DNA of 56,648 bases from Betaproteobacteria bacterium (GTDB lineage Bacteria; Pseudomonadota; Gammaproteobacteria; Burkholderiales; Sulfuricellaceae). Positions 25,693 to 33,276 of this stretch are shown here, piece after piece (position 1 is the first letter of the stretch; each line of letters opens with the position of its first letter). The position numbers and the translations under genes are program-made. The DNA lies in assembly GCA_021373185.1 (NCBI GenBank), contig JAJFTF010000054.1, positions 1 to 56,648 on the forward strand. Reading direction: 5' to 3'. Under the pieces are notes generated by a model. It saw only the letters and a program-made list of their open reading frames with translations. It had not been told where the DNA came from and did no database searches.

Positions 25693-26955
25693 TCAGGGCA
25701 AGAATAGCTGCAACAGGTCATTAAGGAAACGCCGCCCAAGCAAGGTCGGTCGAATGGATTCGGCATCGCGTTCGACCAAGCCGCGCCGTTGCGCCTCTTC
25801 CAGCGCAGCCAGCGTGGCGGACTGGGAAATGCCAGTGCGAGCGGCCAGCAACGCGACGGGGAAACCCCCAGTGAGGCGCAACGCATTCATCATGAATTCG
25901 AACGGCAGCTCCTGTAGCGCGACTTCATGCTGCTCTTCCACCGCATTGCCGGCCAAGGCTTGTTCCATGTAAGCCTTGGGCTGACGGTTCTTGGCCTGAC
26001 GCAGGATGCGATCATGGCTCGTGAGCTTGCCATGCGCCGCCGCGCCGATGCCGAGATAATCGCCGAACAGCCAGTAGTTGAGATTATGGCGGCAGCGATT
26101 ATCGTGAGAACCGCGCAGCGATTCGCTCGCCCCCTCTCCCGCATGCGGGAGAGGGTTGGGGAGAGGGAAACGCTTTTTGGCAAAAGCGGAAGTCTCGTAG
26201 TGCTCGTAGCCGGCGGCGGCCAGTTCCGCTTCGATGCCCTCCTGCATCGCAGCGGCGACATCGTCGTCCGGCAAGACTGGTGGTCTGCTGTAAAACACCG
26301 TGTTCGGCTCCAGCGTCAGATGGTAGGCGGAAAGATGCTGCGGATCGAATGCGATGGCGGTGCGAATGTCCGCCATTGCTTCATCTACGCTCTGCCCCGG
26401 CAGGCCGTACATCAGGTCGAGATTGACGTTGTCGAAATGCTGCAGCGCCATCTCCACCGCAGAGCGCGCTTCGCGGTCGTCGTGGATGCGGCCTAGCGCC
26501 TGCAAATGGCGCGGATTGAAACTCTGGATGCCGAGCGACAAGCGGTTCACCCCGGCAGCACGGAAATCGGCGAACTTCTGCGCCTCCGCCGTGCCGGGAT
26601 TGGCTTCCAGCGTGACTTCGGCACCCGCTTCGAGCGGCAGCAGGGTGCGCACCTGAGTCAGCAGCGTGTCGATGGCTTGCGCCGAAAACAGACTGGGCGT
26701 GCCGCCGCCGATGAAGAGGCTGATGATCTTGCGCCCCCACACCAAGGGCAGCGCGGCTTCCAGGTCTTTCAGCAGGGCCGCGACGTATTCCTGTTCCGGC
26801 AAGCCCTCATGCGACTCGAACGAACTGAAGTCACAATAGGGGCATTTCCTGACGCACCAGGGGAGATGGATGTAGAGAGAAAGCGGAGGGGGCTCGGTGA
26901 GGGGTGAGACGTGAGGCGTGAGGCATTGGGTGGCTTTTTTCCCCTCACCCTTCAC
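25693..26955 (-). CDS. hemW: HemW, radical SAM heme chaperone, with repeat-derived insertion and N-terminus
   Basis: HemW (formerly called HemN-like) is a radical-SAM protein that binds heme and delivers it to respiratory enzymes. The cluster motif CVRKCPYCDF is at Cys34/38/41, followed by FIGGGTPSLF and RLSLGIQSF; the C-terminal HemN_C part is present (RHNLNYWLFGDYLGIGAAAHGK). Two oddities appear. First, an in-frame insert (about residues 268-290, containing PLPNPLPHAGEG) between the usual HYETSAFA and CRHNLNYW is encoded by a palindromic repeat at 26132-26155. Second, the first 20 or so codons lie in another repeat; the only usable start is GTG 26955, which overlaps the rdgB stop (GTGA). 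Confidence 0.93.
   Translation of the reverse strand: MKGEGKKATQCLTPHVSPLTEPPPLSLYIHLPWCVRKCPYCDFSSFESHEGLPEQEYVAALLKDLEAALPLVWGRKIISLFIGGGTPSLFSAQAIDTLLTQVRTLLPLEAGAEVTLEANPGTAEAQKFADFRAAGVNRLSLGIQSFNPRHLQALGRIHDDREARSAVEMALQHFDNVNLDLMYGLPGQSVDEAMADIRTAIAFDPQHLSAYHLTLEPNTVFYSRPPVLPDDDVAAAMQEGIEAELAAAGYEHYETSAFAKKRFPLPNPLPHAGEGASESLRGSHDNRCRHNLNYWLFGDYLGIGAAAHGKLTSHDRILRQAKNRQPKAYMEQALAGNAVEEQHEVALQELPFEFMMNALRLTGGFPVALLAARTGISQSATLAALEEAQRRGLVERDAESIRPTLLGRRFLNDLLQLFLP
26132..26155. repeat. 24-bp perfect palindrome (REP-like) inside hemW
   Basis: CCCTCTCCCGCATGCGGGAGAGGG, read in two 12-base halves, is a perfect palindrome, flanked by a further GTTGGGGAGAGGG. This is the core of a REP-like element I know as common in intergenic DNA of beta- and gammaproteobacteria. 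Here it is translated in frame within hemW. Confidence 0.9.
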
Positions 26956-26970
26956 CCCTCACTCCTCACG
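26897..26970. repeat. Inverted repeat spanning the rdgB/hemW junction
   Basis: GTGAGGGGTGA (26897-26907) pairs with TCACCCCTCAC (26952-26962), and CGTGAGG (26917-26923) with CCTCACG (26964-26970). GTGAGG words recur through both arms. The right arm encodes the rdgB C-terminus and stop and the hemW start. Confidence 0.85.
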
Positions 26971-27551
26971 CTTTTAAGCTTCGCCACCAGTTCGGCCAGC
27001 GCCTTGCCGCGATGGCTGATCTTGTTTTTCTGCTCAAGCGGGATTTCCGCCCCGGTCAGGCCCAGCTCGGGAATGAGGAAATAGGGGTCGTAACCGAAGC
27101 CGCCATCGCCACGCGGCGTATCGATGATCTCGCCATACATCGCACCTTCGGCGATGATCGGCTGTGGATCTTCCGGCCAGCGCACCAGCACGATCACGCA
27201 ATAATAATGCGCCTTGCGGTTGGTGTGCCCTTGCAGCGACTCGATCAGCTTCTGGTTATTGCGCTCGTCCGATTTCGGCTCGCCGGCAAAACGGGCGGAA
27301 TAGACGCCAGGCGCGCCGTTCAGCGCATCGACGCAGATCCCGGAATCGTCCGCCAGCGCCGGCAAACCGGAATGCGCCGAAGCGTGGCGCGCCTTGGTCA
27401 GGCAGTTTTCGATGAAGGTGCAGAAGGGCTCTTCCGCTTCTGGGATATTGAAAGCGGATTGCGGAAACACCTCGAAATCGAGCGGCGCCATGATTGCGCC
27501 GATCTCGCGCAGCTTGCCGGCATTGTTGGAGGCGATGACGATTTTTTTCAT
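26952..27551 (-). CDS. rdgB: RdgB, dITP/XTP pyrophosphatase
   Basis: RdgB hydrolyses non-canonical purine triphosphates (dITP, XTP) and so protects DNA. The 199-aa protein has the Ham1-family N-terminus KIVIASNNAGKLREI, ALADDSGICVDALNGAPGVYSARF, GDGGFGYDPYF and a C-terminal SHRGKAL. The last codons (SVRSEG) and the stop lie in a GTGAGG repeat and are probably not ancestral. It is followed by hemW in a GTGA overlap; rph, its usual neighbour, is separated from it here by 2 kb of accessory genes. Confidence 0.96.
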   Translation of the reverse strand: MKKIVIASNNAGKLREIGAIMAPLDFEVFPQSAFNIPEAEEPFCTFIENCLTKARHASAHSGLPALADDSGICVDALNGAPGVYSARFAGEPKSDERNNQKLIESLQGHTNRKAHYYCVIVLVRWPEDPQPIIAEGAMYGEIIDTPRGDGGFGYDPYFLIPELGLTGAEIPLEQKNKISHRGKALAELVAKLKSVRSEG

Positions 27552-27568
27552 TTTTCTAACCTTTGTTT

Positions 27569-27636
27569 ACCGCAGAGGACGCGGAGTTACGCAGAGGAAA
27601 ATCTTGGTTGATGGACTCCTCCGCGTCCTCTGCGGT
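27569..27636. repeat. 17-bp inverted repeat between the toxin gene and rdgB
   Basis: ACCGCAGAGGACGCGGA (27569-27585) and its exact complement TCCGCGTCCTCTGCGGT (27620-27636) flank a 34-base centre that itself contains a partial copy (ACGCAGAGGAA). CGCAGAGG-type repeats of this kind are dispersed in many environmental proteobacterial genomes. It could also end transcription of the toxin operon. Confidence 0.85.
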
Positions 27637-27649
27637 GAAGAATGCTTAG

Positions 27650-27943
27650 TTAATTTGCATACCCGGCTTCCTGCTGGCTGCGCACGGCAAGGACAAAAAC
27701 GGTATCGACTTCGGCAACGTAACGGTACAAAGCCAAATAGCCGTGCGAGCTACGCCCGATCACCAGCTCTCGCTTGTCGTTATTCGCGGGGCGGCCAATC
27801 ATGGGGTTATGCTCCAGCACGTTGAGCGCCTCGATGATCTCCCGAATGCGCAACACCGGATTTTCAATCTGAAATTGGGCAAGGTGATCGAGGATGCGAT
27901 CGAAATCATCCCCCACTTCAGGCGCCAACTCGATGCGCGACAT
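27650..27943 (-). CDS. ParE/RelE-superfamily toxin
   Basis: A 97-aa basic protein with the family outline: an N-terminal APEVGDDFDRILDHLAQF helix pair, PMIGRPANND, a REL strand and the C-terminal HGYLALYRYVAEVDTVFVLAVRSQQEAGY. The YRY...VLAVR pattern is typical of the ParE branch, which poisons DNA gyrase; RelE-type mRNA cleavage cannot be excluded from sequence alone. It is 2 bases downstream of the antitoxin gene in the same operon. Confidence 0.85.
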   Translation of the reverse strand: MSRIELAPEVGDDFDRILDHLAQFQIENPVLRIREIIEALNVLEHNPMIGRPANNDKRELVIGRSSHGYLALYRYVAEVDTVFVLAVRSQQEAGYAN

Positions 27944-27945
27944 TG

Positions 27946-28230
27946 TCAGCGCGCCAGTTTGCGCGCTAGCGGGGGCTTTACCTTTTTGCCGGCGAGTCGT
28001 TCTTCCAGATAACCGCGCATTTCCTGCCAGGGAATCGTCTTCCCGGAGGTGGCGATACGGGCATAGCGATCCTCGGCCACCGCATCGAAATCGGCACGCA
28101 AATCCTCCTGCTCCGTTTTCTCTGCAATCGCCTCAAGAATGAAGCCGTGTGCGCTCGTGCCGGCGCGTTTCGCTGCCGCTGCAACGCGAGCTTTCAAGTC
28201 TTCCGGCATGCGTATGGTCGTCGTGGACAT
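27946..28230 (-). CDS. Ribbon-helix-helix antitoxin
   Basis: A 94-aa protein starting MSTTTIRMPEDLKARVAAAAKRAGTS, a CopG/Arc-type ribbon-helix-helix N-terminus (TTIRM strand, then DLKARVAAAA helix), with a charged C-terminal part that would wrap the toxin. The frame opens at 28242, but ATG 28228-28230 gives the standard RHH start. It is followed by the toxin gene after 2 bases. A perfect inverted repeat 31 bases upstream is the expected operator for autoregulation. Confidence 0.85.
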   Translation of the reverse strand: MSTTTIRMPEDLKARVAAAAKRAGTSAHGFILEAIAEKTEQEDLRADFDAVAEDRYARIATSGKTIPWQEMRGYLEERLAGKKVKPPLARKLAR

Positions 28231-28260
28231 CACCGTCTCCAAGAGTTAAGGCATACCCGA

Positions 28261-28284
28261 ATTGTAGCACAACAGCGCTACAAT
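28261..28284 (-). promoter_or_regulatory. Probable operator/promoter of the toxin-antitoxin operon
   Basis: ATTGTAGC (28261-28268) and GCTACAAT (28277-28284) form a perfect 8-bp inverted repeat with an 8-nt spacer. On the minus strand the proximal arm reads TACAAT, a good -10, so a bound RHH dimer pair would block the promoter. Confidence 0.55.
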
Positions 28285-28357
28285 GCTGCCTTGTTCTTCA
28301 TACGGCATTCCCCGCGTAGGATGTGAACTGTATTGTCCGCAATTGATGCGATTCGTG

Positions 28358-29221
28358 CTAGACCAAGTCCGGGTGCTTAATGGGCTTTCCAAACACCAAA
28401 GCTGCTGATTGCGTGGGTTTGTAATAATCATCCAATTCACTATCGTCTAATTCTGTGCGAACCAATTCAAAAGAATTAGGGTTAGGAGAAACACGATAAA
28501 AATTGAGCTTGGGCGTTGAGTCTCGCAATAGCCTTACAATGCTGGACGCCACGGATCGCTCACAACGCATCCCAAAATATATGCCCGCAATATGAAACGG
28601 GGCTTGTTGTCTTCCTTGGGAGTTTTGTATATATCTCCACTCTTCTTCATATTTCCACTGATTGGCCTTTGTATAGAAATATTTCTGTTCAATTCTTTCT
28701 TTTGCGGATGTTGAATCATTAAATACCCAACTTATAATTTCACTTGCAAGAATTCCTCTTTCTCCCTCGTAATCAACTCTTTTAGGAGGATCACATACAG
28801 ATAGAGATGCATCATATTCAATGCATATGCCTTTATGTTCATCTGCATAATGACTCCACATAAGAGGCGAGTTCCATTGACCGGCCAATGAGAGCACGCC
28901 TTGATTTTTTTTAATCCTAATATCAAGTTGACTTTTAATCGCACCAGCAATCACGTCTCGATAGAAATCATCAGAAACCCTATATGCACCATTCTCATCT
29001 GAATTCTGTCGAAAGCTACTGAGATCAAATCGCCCAAAGTCTTCCCCAATTATCTTGCAATATAGCTTCTCAAGATCATCCAAACTAACATCAACAATCA
29101 CAGTTGGCGAACACTCCAAGGGATCATTGAATATAGAGGGATCTGAGAAATACACTTCACTTTCACAGAGCATGCGAAGAGTATTGGGTTCAAAGGAACG
29201 ATATTTGTACAAGTAGGTCAT
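28358..29221 (-). CDS. DUF2971 family protein
   Basis: The 287-aa protein begins MTYLYKYRSFEPNTLRML and contains the DUF2971 hallmarks: YFSDPSIFNDPLEC, LMWSHYADEHKGICIEYD and KANQWKYEEEWRYI. The molecular function of this family is not established. The gene is clearly AT-richer than its neighbours, a sign of transfer, and lies with a toxin-antitoxin pair between rdgB and rph. The frame is open to 29284, but ATG 29219-29221 gives the conserved N-terminus. Confidence 0.85.
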   Translation of the reverse strand: MTYLYKYRSFEPNTLRMLCESEVYFSDPSIFNDPLECSPTVIVDVSLDDLEKLYCKIIGEDFGRFDLSSFRQNSDENGAYRVSDDFYRDVIAGAIKSQLDIRIKKNQGVLSLAGQWNSPLMWSHYADEHKGICIEYDASLSVCDPPKRVDYEGERGILASEIISWVFNDSTSAKERIEQKYFYTKANQWKYEEEWRYIQNSQGRQQAPFHIAGIYFGMRCERSVASSIVRLLRDSTPKLNFYRVSPNPNSFELVRTELDDSELDDYYKPTQSAALVFGKPIKHPDLV

Positions 29222-29569
29222 CGAGTAATTTTCTTTGATGCTCAAGTTGGGCTGGCGTATTAAGCCAGCCTCAATTTTCACCACCGCTTGCTTAGCTGAC
29301 CGCGTGGGTACAAAAGTGCCACCCTTATCCTAATACGTTCAGAATTTATTCACCGGAATCCGGCCGATCTTCACCCGCCATTCCTCTGACCCGGTTTCCA
29401 TGCACCGAGGCGCCGTTGGTATCCACCACCACGGCCACCGGCTGTCCTGCACCATATCGTAGATCGCTCCCATATCTGTTGGCAAAGCCTGCATCCTGAA
29501 TACCTCTATCACTCTGGGATCAGGTGGCGCCATAAAAAACGACCTTGCGTCCTCCGCAGTGAGGAAGTC
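29222..29569. other. Gene-poor gap between rph and the DUF2971 gene
   Basis: No gene is supported here. A 64-codon frame at 29339-29533 (minus) has no recognisable domain and an odd Trp/Pro-rich composition (WPWWWIPT). The neighbouring frame reads a short VAVVVDTNGASVHGNRV stretch without a start, so a decayed gene fragment is possible. No repeat or RNA was recognised. Confidence 0.4.
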
Positions 29570-30289
29570 TTATTCGATACCGAGAGCCGCCTTCTGCTTG
29601 GCAACCAATTGCGCAATGCCGCTTTGTGCGAGATCGAGCATGGCATCCATTTCGATGCGTGAAAACGTGACGCCTTCCGCCGTGCCCTGCACTTCGACAA
29701 AACCGCCGCTGCCGGTCATCACTACGTTCATATCAGTGTCACAGTTGGAATCCTCGACATAATCCAGGTCCAGCACCGGCACGCCCTGATAGATGCCGAC
29801 CGAGACGGCGGCAACAAAATTGCGCAGCGGAGATTCCTTGATTTTGCCTTCCTGCAACAGAAAAGTGATGGCGTCGTGCAGCGCAACATAGGCGCCGGTA
29901 ATGCTGGCGGTGCGGGTGCCGCCATCGGCCTGGATCACGTCGCAGTCGATCTGGATGGTGCGTTCGCCCAGCGCCTTGAGATCCACCACGGAACGCAACG
30001 AACGTCCGATCAGCCGCTGGATTTCCTGAGTGCGTCCGGTCTGCTTGCCTCTGGCCGCCTCGCGGTCGATGCGCGAACCGGTGGAACGCGGCAGCATGCC
30101 ATATTCGGCGGTAGTCCAGCCTTGAGCCTTGCCGCGCAGGAAGGGCGGCACTTTCTCATCGATGCTGGCGGTGCAGATCACCTTGGTGTCGCCGCACTTG
30201 ATCAGCACCGAGCCTTCGGCGTGCTTGGTGTAGTTGCGGGTAATGGAAATATTGCGGAGCTGGTCAGGATTGCGTTTGCTGGGGCGCAT
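29570..30289 (-). CDS. rph: Ribonuclease PH
   Basis: RNase PH trims tRNA 3' ends phosphorolytically. The 239-aa protein has the whole family pattern: [82 protein letters not shown] and [18 protein letters not shown] 30287-30289 is the family start; an ATG six codons earlier is also in frame. A perfect TATAAT lies at 30320-30325 on this strand, so rph may have its own promoter at the end of the upstream phosphatase gene. Confidence 0.97.
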   Translation of the reverse strand: MRPSKRNPDQLRNISITRNYTKHAEGSVLIKCGDTKVICTASIDEKVPPFLRGKAQGWTTAEYGMLPRSTGSRIDREAARGKQTGRTQEIQRLIGRSLRSVVDLKALGERTIQIDCDVIQADGGTRTASITGAYVALHDAITFLLQEGKIKESPLRNFVAAVSVGIYQGVPVLDLDYVEDSNCDTDMNVVMTGSGGFVEVQGTAEGVTFSRIEMDAMLDLAQSGIAQLVAKQKAALGIE

Positions 30290-30334
30290 GGATGCCTCTG
30301 AATTCAACGAAAGAACGGTATTATACCGCCAATC

Positions 30335-31255
30335 CTATTTCGAATATTTCCGAATCGCCGCATGGATTTCGGCAATCGCCTTCTCGATATCCGCTTCGCT
30401 GACTTCAGGTTCGCCTTCAACTGCTCCACGCTCCACACTGAGTGTATTGAGCTGCACGGTATAACTGTCGAGCGGCATGGTGGCGGAGGAAACCGAGCGC
30501 GGATCACGCGATCTGCCTTCGTCGCCCCAGCGCATGCCGATTGCGCTGAGATTGTCGCCATCCTCGCCGCCGCGCAATTCGGCATGATCGAGCAGTTCGG
30601 GAACCGCCGTGACGATCGGATAGGCATCGAGAATCGAAGCGATTTCTTCCGTCGAAAGCAGCCCCCACAAGCCGTCGGAACACAGCAGCAGGGTATCTCC
30701 CTCGTGCAGCGGTGTCTTGCGCGACAGTTCGATATCGGGCGGAACCGGGCCGCCCAGGCAACTGTAAACCTTGTTGCGCTCGGGATGCGTGGTCATCTGC
30801 GCTTCGGTGATCTTGCCCTGCTCGAACATCTGCTGCACCACGGAATGATCGCGGGTGCGCGATGCCAGTTTGCCGTCATGAAAATAATATAGCCGGGTAT
30901 CCCCGACATGAGCCCAGTAAGCGTGGTTTCCCTGCACCACGCAGGCGACGCAGGTGGTGCGAGGGTGTTCGCTCAAACCGTGCGCAAGGACATAATCGCC
31001 GATGGCCTCGTGGGCATGGTTGATGGTATTGATGAGGAAACGAACCGGGTCTTTCAGTGCGGGTTTCGCCAGTTTCTGAAAATTTTCCACCAGAAACTGC
31101 ACGGCGATCTGCGACGCGATCTCGCCATGAAAATGACCGCCCATGCCATCGGCCACCACCATCAGCAGCGCATCGCGGCTGTAGGAATAGGCCAGCCTAT
31201 CCTGATTGTATCTGCGCCCGCCCTGACGGCTGGACTGGAAAATAGAGAATTTCAT
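30335..31255 (-). CDS. PP2C-family Ser/Thr protein phosphatase
   Basis: The 306-aa cytosolic enzyme has the PP2C metal-binding motifs: VVADGMGGHFHG, AHVGDTRLYYF, LLLCSDGLWG and GEDGDNLSAIG. It probably reverses phosphorylation by the kinase encoded just upstream, whose stop overlaps its start by one base; paired PP2C/kinase genes are common in bacteria. A C-terminal extension of about 70 residues (RDPRSVSSATMPLDSYTV onward) lies outside the catalytic core. Confidence 0.93.
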   Translation of the reverse strand: MKFSIFQSSRQGGRRYNQDRLAYSYSRDALLMVVADGMGGHFHGEIASQIAVQFLVENFQKLAKPALKDPVRFLINTINHAHEAIGDYVLAHGLSEHPRTTCVACVVQGNHAYWAHVGDTRLYYFHDGKLASRTRDHSVVQQMFEQGKITEAQMTTHPERNKVYSCLGGPVPPDIELSRKTPLHEGDTLLLCSDGLWGLLSTEEIASILDAYPIVTAVPELLDHAELRGGEDGDNLSAIGMRWGDEGRSRDPRSVSSATMPLDSYTVQLNTLSVERGAVEGEPEVSEADIEKAIAEIHAAIRKYSK

Positions 31256-32238
31256 CAGTCACCCGCCTTTTTGAATTTATTGCGGATGCGATGCAGCAAC
31301 GAATGTTTTTTCTGCGTTGCCGGCATCTTGTCTTTCTCCAGCAACGCCTTTTGCACCACGAACACGCTCTGCGGTCGTTCCAATGGATCCAGTTTCAGGC
31401 ACCCGTCGATGAGTTCGAGCAAATGATCGGAATAGTGTCCGCCCCATAATTTCTTCGCCGACTCCTGCTTGTCCTCTGCCATGCGCATATTGGCGGCCTG
31501 CGGGGCGAACCCCGCCAGGCAGGCGAACATGCTGGCGCCGACGCCGTAAATATCGGTCCAGGGTCCGAGCTTGTCGCGATCATGGCCGTATTGTTCCGGC
31601 GCGGCGAAACCCGGCGTATACATCGGGTTAAGGCTGGTCTTCTCCAGAGTCAGCGTCTGCCGCGCTGCGCCGAAATCCAGCAGCAGCGGCGAGCCATCGA
31701 CGCGAATATAGATATTGGAAGGCTTGATATCGAGATGCAGAATCTTGTGGGCATGCACTTCGCGCAGGCCGCCAAGCAACTCGGCAAAAATGCGTCGGAT
31801 AAAATTTTCCTTGATTTCATTCTTGCGGTGCAGAATGTAGTCTTGCAGCGTGCGTCCGCGCTCGTACTGCATCACCATATAAACAGTTTCATTGGCGCGA
31901 AAAAAATTGGTCACCCGCACCACGTTGGGATGGACAATCTTGGCGAGCGCCAAGCCCTCATCGAAAAAACACCTCATGCCATAACGAAATATATTGAGGT
32001 TTTCCGCCGAAGTGGCCTGCACCACAACACCCTCCTGGCGCAGAGCCAGGGCGCTTGGCAAGTATTCCTTGATCGCTACCGGCTGGTTGTTTTCGTCGTG
32101 AGCCAGGTAAACCAGACTGAAACCGCCGGCGCTAAGCTGCTTGTCAATGCGGTAGTTAAGTAACTGGTGGCCGCCGGGAAGAGCCTGATTAGGTTGTGGG
32201 GCCATTGCACCATCTGTATGATTGTCGGTTACAGCCAT
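31255..32238 (-). CDS. Hanks-type Ser/Thr protein kinase
   Basis: A soluble 327-aa kinase. The motifs are all intact: glycine loop LSAGGFSLVY, Lys57 in VAIKEYLP, catalytic loop LHLDIKPSN, metal-binding LLDFGAAR, activation-segment end FAAPEQYG, and SMFACLAGFAP in subdomain IX. It has no membrane helix or PASTA domain; the basic C-terminal tail is KKHSLLHRIRNKFKK. The open frame runs to 32385, but ATG 32236-32238 is the sensible start. It is coupled to the PP2C gene and divergent from yicC. The target is unknown; the SAGGF glycine loop resembles kinases of type VI secretion or stress systems, but nothing of those is nearby. Confidence 0.93.
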   Translation of the reverse strand: MAVTDNHTDGAMAPQPNQALPGGHQLLNYRIDKQLSAGGFSLVYLAHDENNQPVAIKEYLPSALALRQEGVVVQATSAENLNIFRYGMRCFFDEGLALAKIVHPNVVRVTNFFRANETVYMVMQYERGRTLQDYILHRKNEIKENFIRRIFAELLGGLREVHAHKILHLDIKPSNIYIRVDGSPLLLDFGAARQTLTLEKTSLNPMYTPGFAAPEQYGHDRDKLGPWTDIYGVGASMFACLAGFAPQAANMRMAEDKQESAKKLWGGHYSDHLLELIDGCLKLDPLERPQSVFVVQKALLEKDKMPATQKKHSLLHRIRNKFKKAGD

Positions 32239-32302
32239 TATTCTGATTTGGCTTAACAAAGTAAAGGGTTCCACCGCCCGAGCTAACAGAGAGTTTCCCC
32301 CC

Positions 32303-33169
32303 ATGATTAACAGCATGACCGGCTTTGCCGCAGTAACGCAGGAAACAGATCGAGGCTCCCTGAGCCTTGAACTGCGCACGGTCAACTCACGCTATCTGGA
32401 AGTCCACTTCCGCCTGGACGATCCGTTCCGGGCGCTGGAACCAGCCCTGCGCGAGCAAATCGGCGCAGGGCTGAGCCGCGGCAAGGTGGAGTGCCGGCTG
32501 AACTTCACCGCCCGCGACGCCGGGCAGGCGCCGCTGAAGCTCAACACCGCACTGGCCGAGCAACTCGCGCGCCTGAGCCGCTCACTGCATGTACTGATCC
32601 CCGATGGCTCACCTCTCAGCGTAGCGGATTTGTTGCGCTGGCCGGGCGTGATCGAAAGCGAAAGCACCCTCGCCGGGGATCTGCAGGAAGCCTGTCTTGG
32701 CTTGTTGCGCCAAGGCCTTGACGAGCTATCGGCGTCGCGTCGGCGCGAAGGCGAGAAACTGAAAGCCTTTCTGCTGCAACGCGTCGAGCAGATGGATGCA
32801 AAGGTAATGGAAGTGCAGCCGCATATCCCCCGACTGGTCGCGGCCTATCAGGAAAAACTCACGGCACGGCTCAAAGAAGTCATGGCAACCGGCGAAGACG
32901 ACCGCATCCGGCAGGAAATCGCCCTGTTTGCCCAGAAGATCGATGTCGATGAAGAGCTGTCACGACTGCAAACACATCTGGCTGAAATGCGGCGCATCCT
33001 GGAAAAAGGCGGCGCTGCCGGCAAGCGACTGGATTTCCTGATGCAGGAACTCAACCGTGAAGCCAATACTCTGGGGTCGAAATCGGCGGCATCCGAAATA
33101 TCGCAGGCGGCAATGGAACTCAAGGTTCTGATTGAACAAATGCGCGAACAAATACAAAATATCGAATAA
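32303..33169 (+). CDS. yicC: YicC-family endoribonuclease
   Basis: The 288-aa protein begins MINSMTGFAAVTQETDRGSL, continues LELRTVNSRYLEVHFRL, and ends with the conserved KRLDFLMQELNREANTLGSKS and ISQAAMELKVLIEQMREQIQNIE. YicC proteins are reported to be endoribonucleases that act on small RNAs in enterics. The open frame starts at 32222 but ATG 32303 gives the family N-terminus. In related bacteria yicC usually precedes gmk; here about 4.3 kb of other genes intervene. Confidence 0.94.
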   Translation: MINSMTGFAAVTQETDRGSLSLELRTVNSRYLEVHFRLDDPFRALEPALREQIGAGLSRGKVECRLNFTARDAGQAPLKLNTALAEQLARLSRSLHVLIPDGSPLSVADLLRWPGVIESESTLAGDLQEACLGLLRQGLDELSASRRREGEKLKAFLLQRVEQMDAKVMEVQPHIPRLVAAYQEKLTARLKEVMATGEDDRIRQEIALFAQKIDVDEELSRLQTHLAEMRRILEKGGAAGKRLDFLMQELNREANTLGSKSAASEISQAAMELKVLIEQMREQIQNIE

Positions 33170-33276
33170 AATCTTGATTCACGAAACTTCAAATTCGATC
33201 CCGCTTTTTTGTACCGTGGCACTATCATTAGCTCGGGTTAACGGAGACAGCCATTAAACGATCAACCTGGCTCGAT

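Noticed and set aside
29339..29533. 64-codon minus-strand frame
   Set aside because: No domain, ribosome site or homology is recognised and the composition is odd; at most a fragment of a decayed gene.
33213..33232. Sigma-54-like element (TGGCAC ... TTAGC) before the cyclase-like gene
   Set aside because: The GG-to-GC spacing is one base too long and the -12 half is TTAGC, not TTGC.
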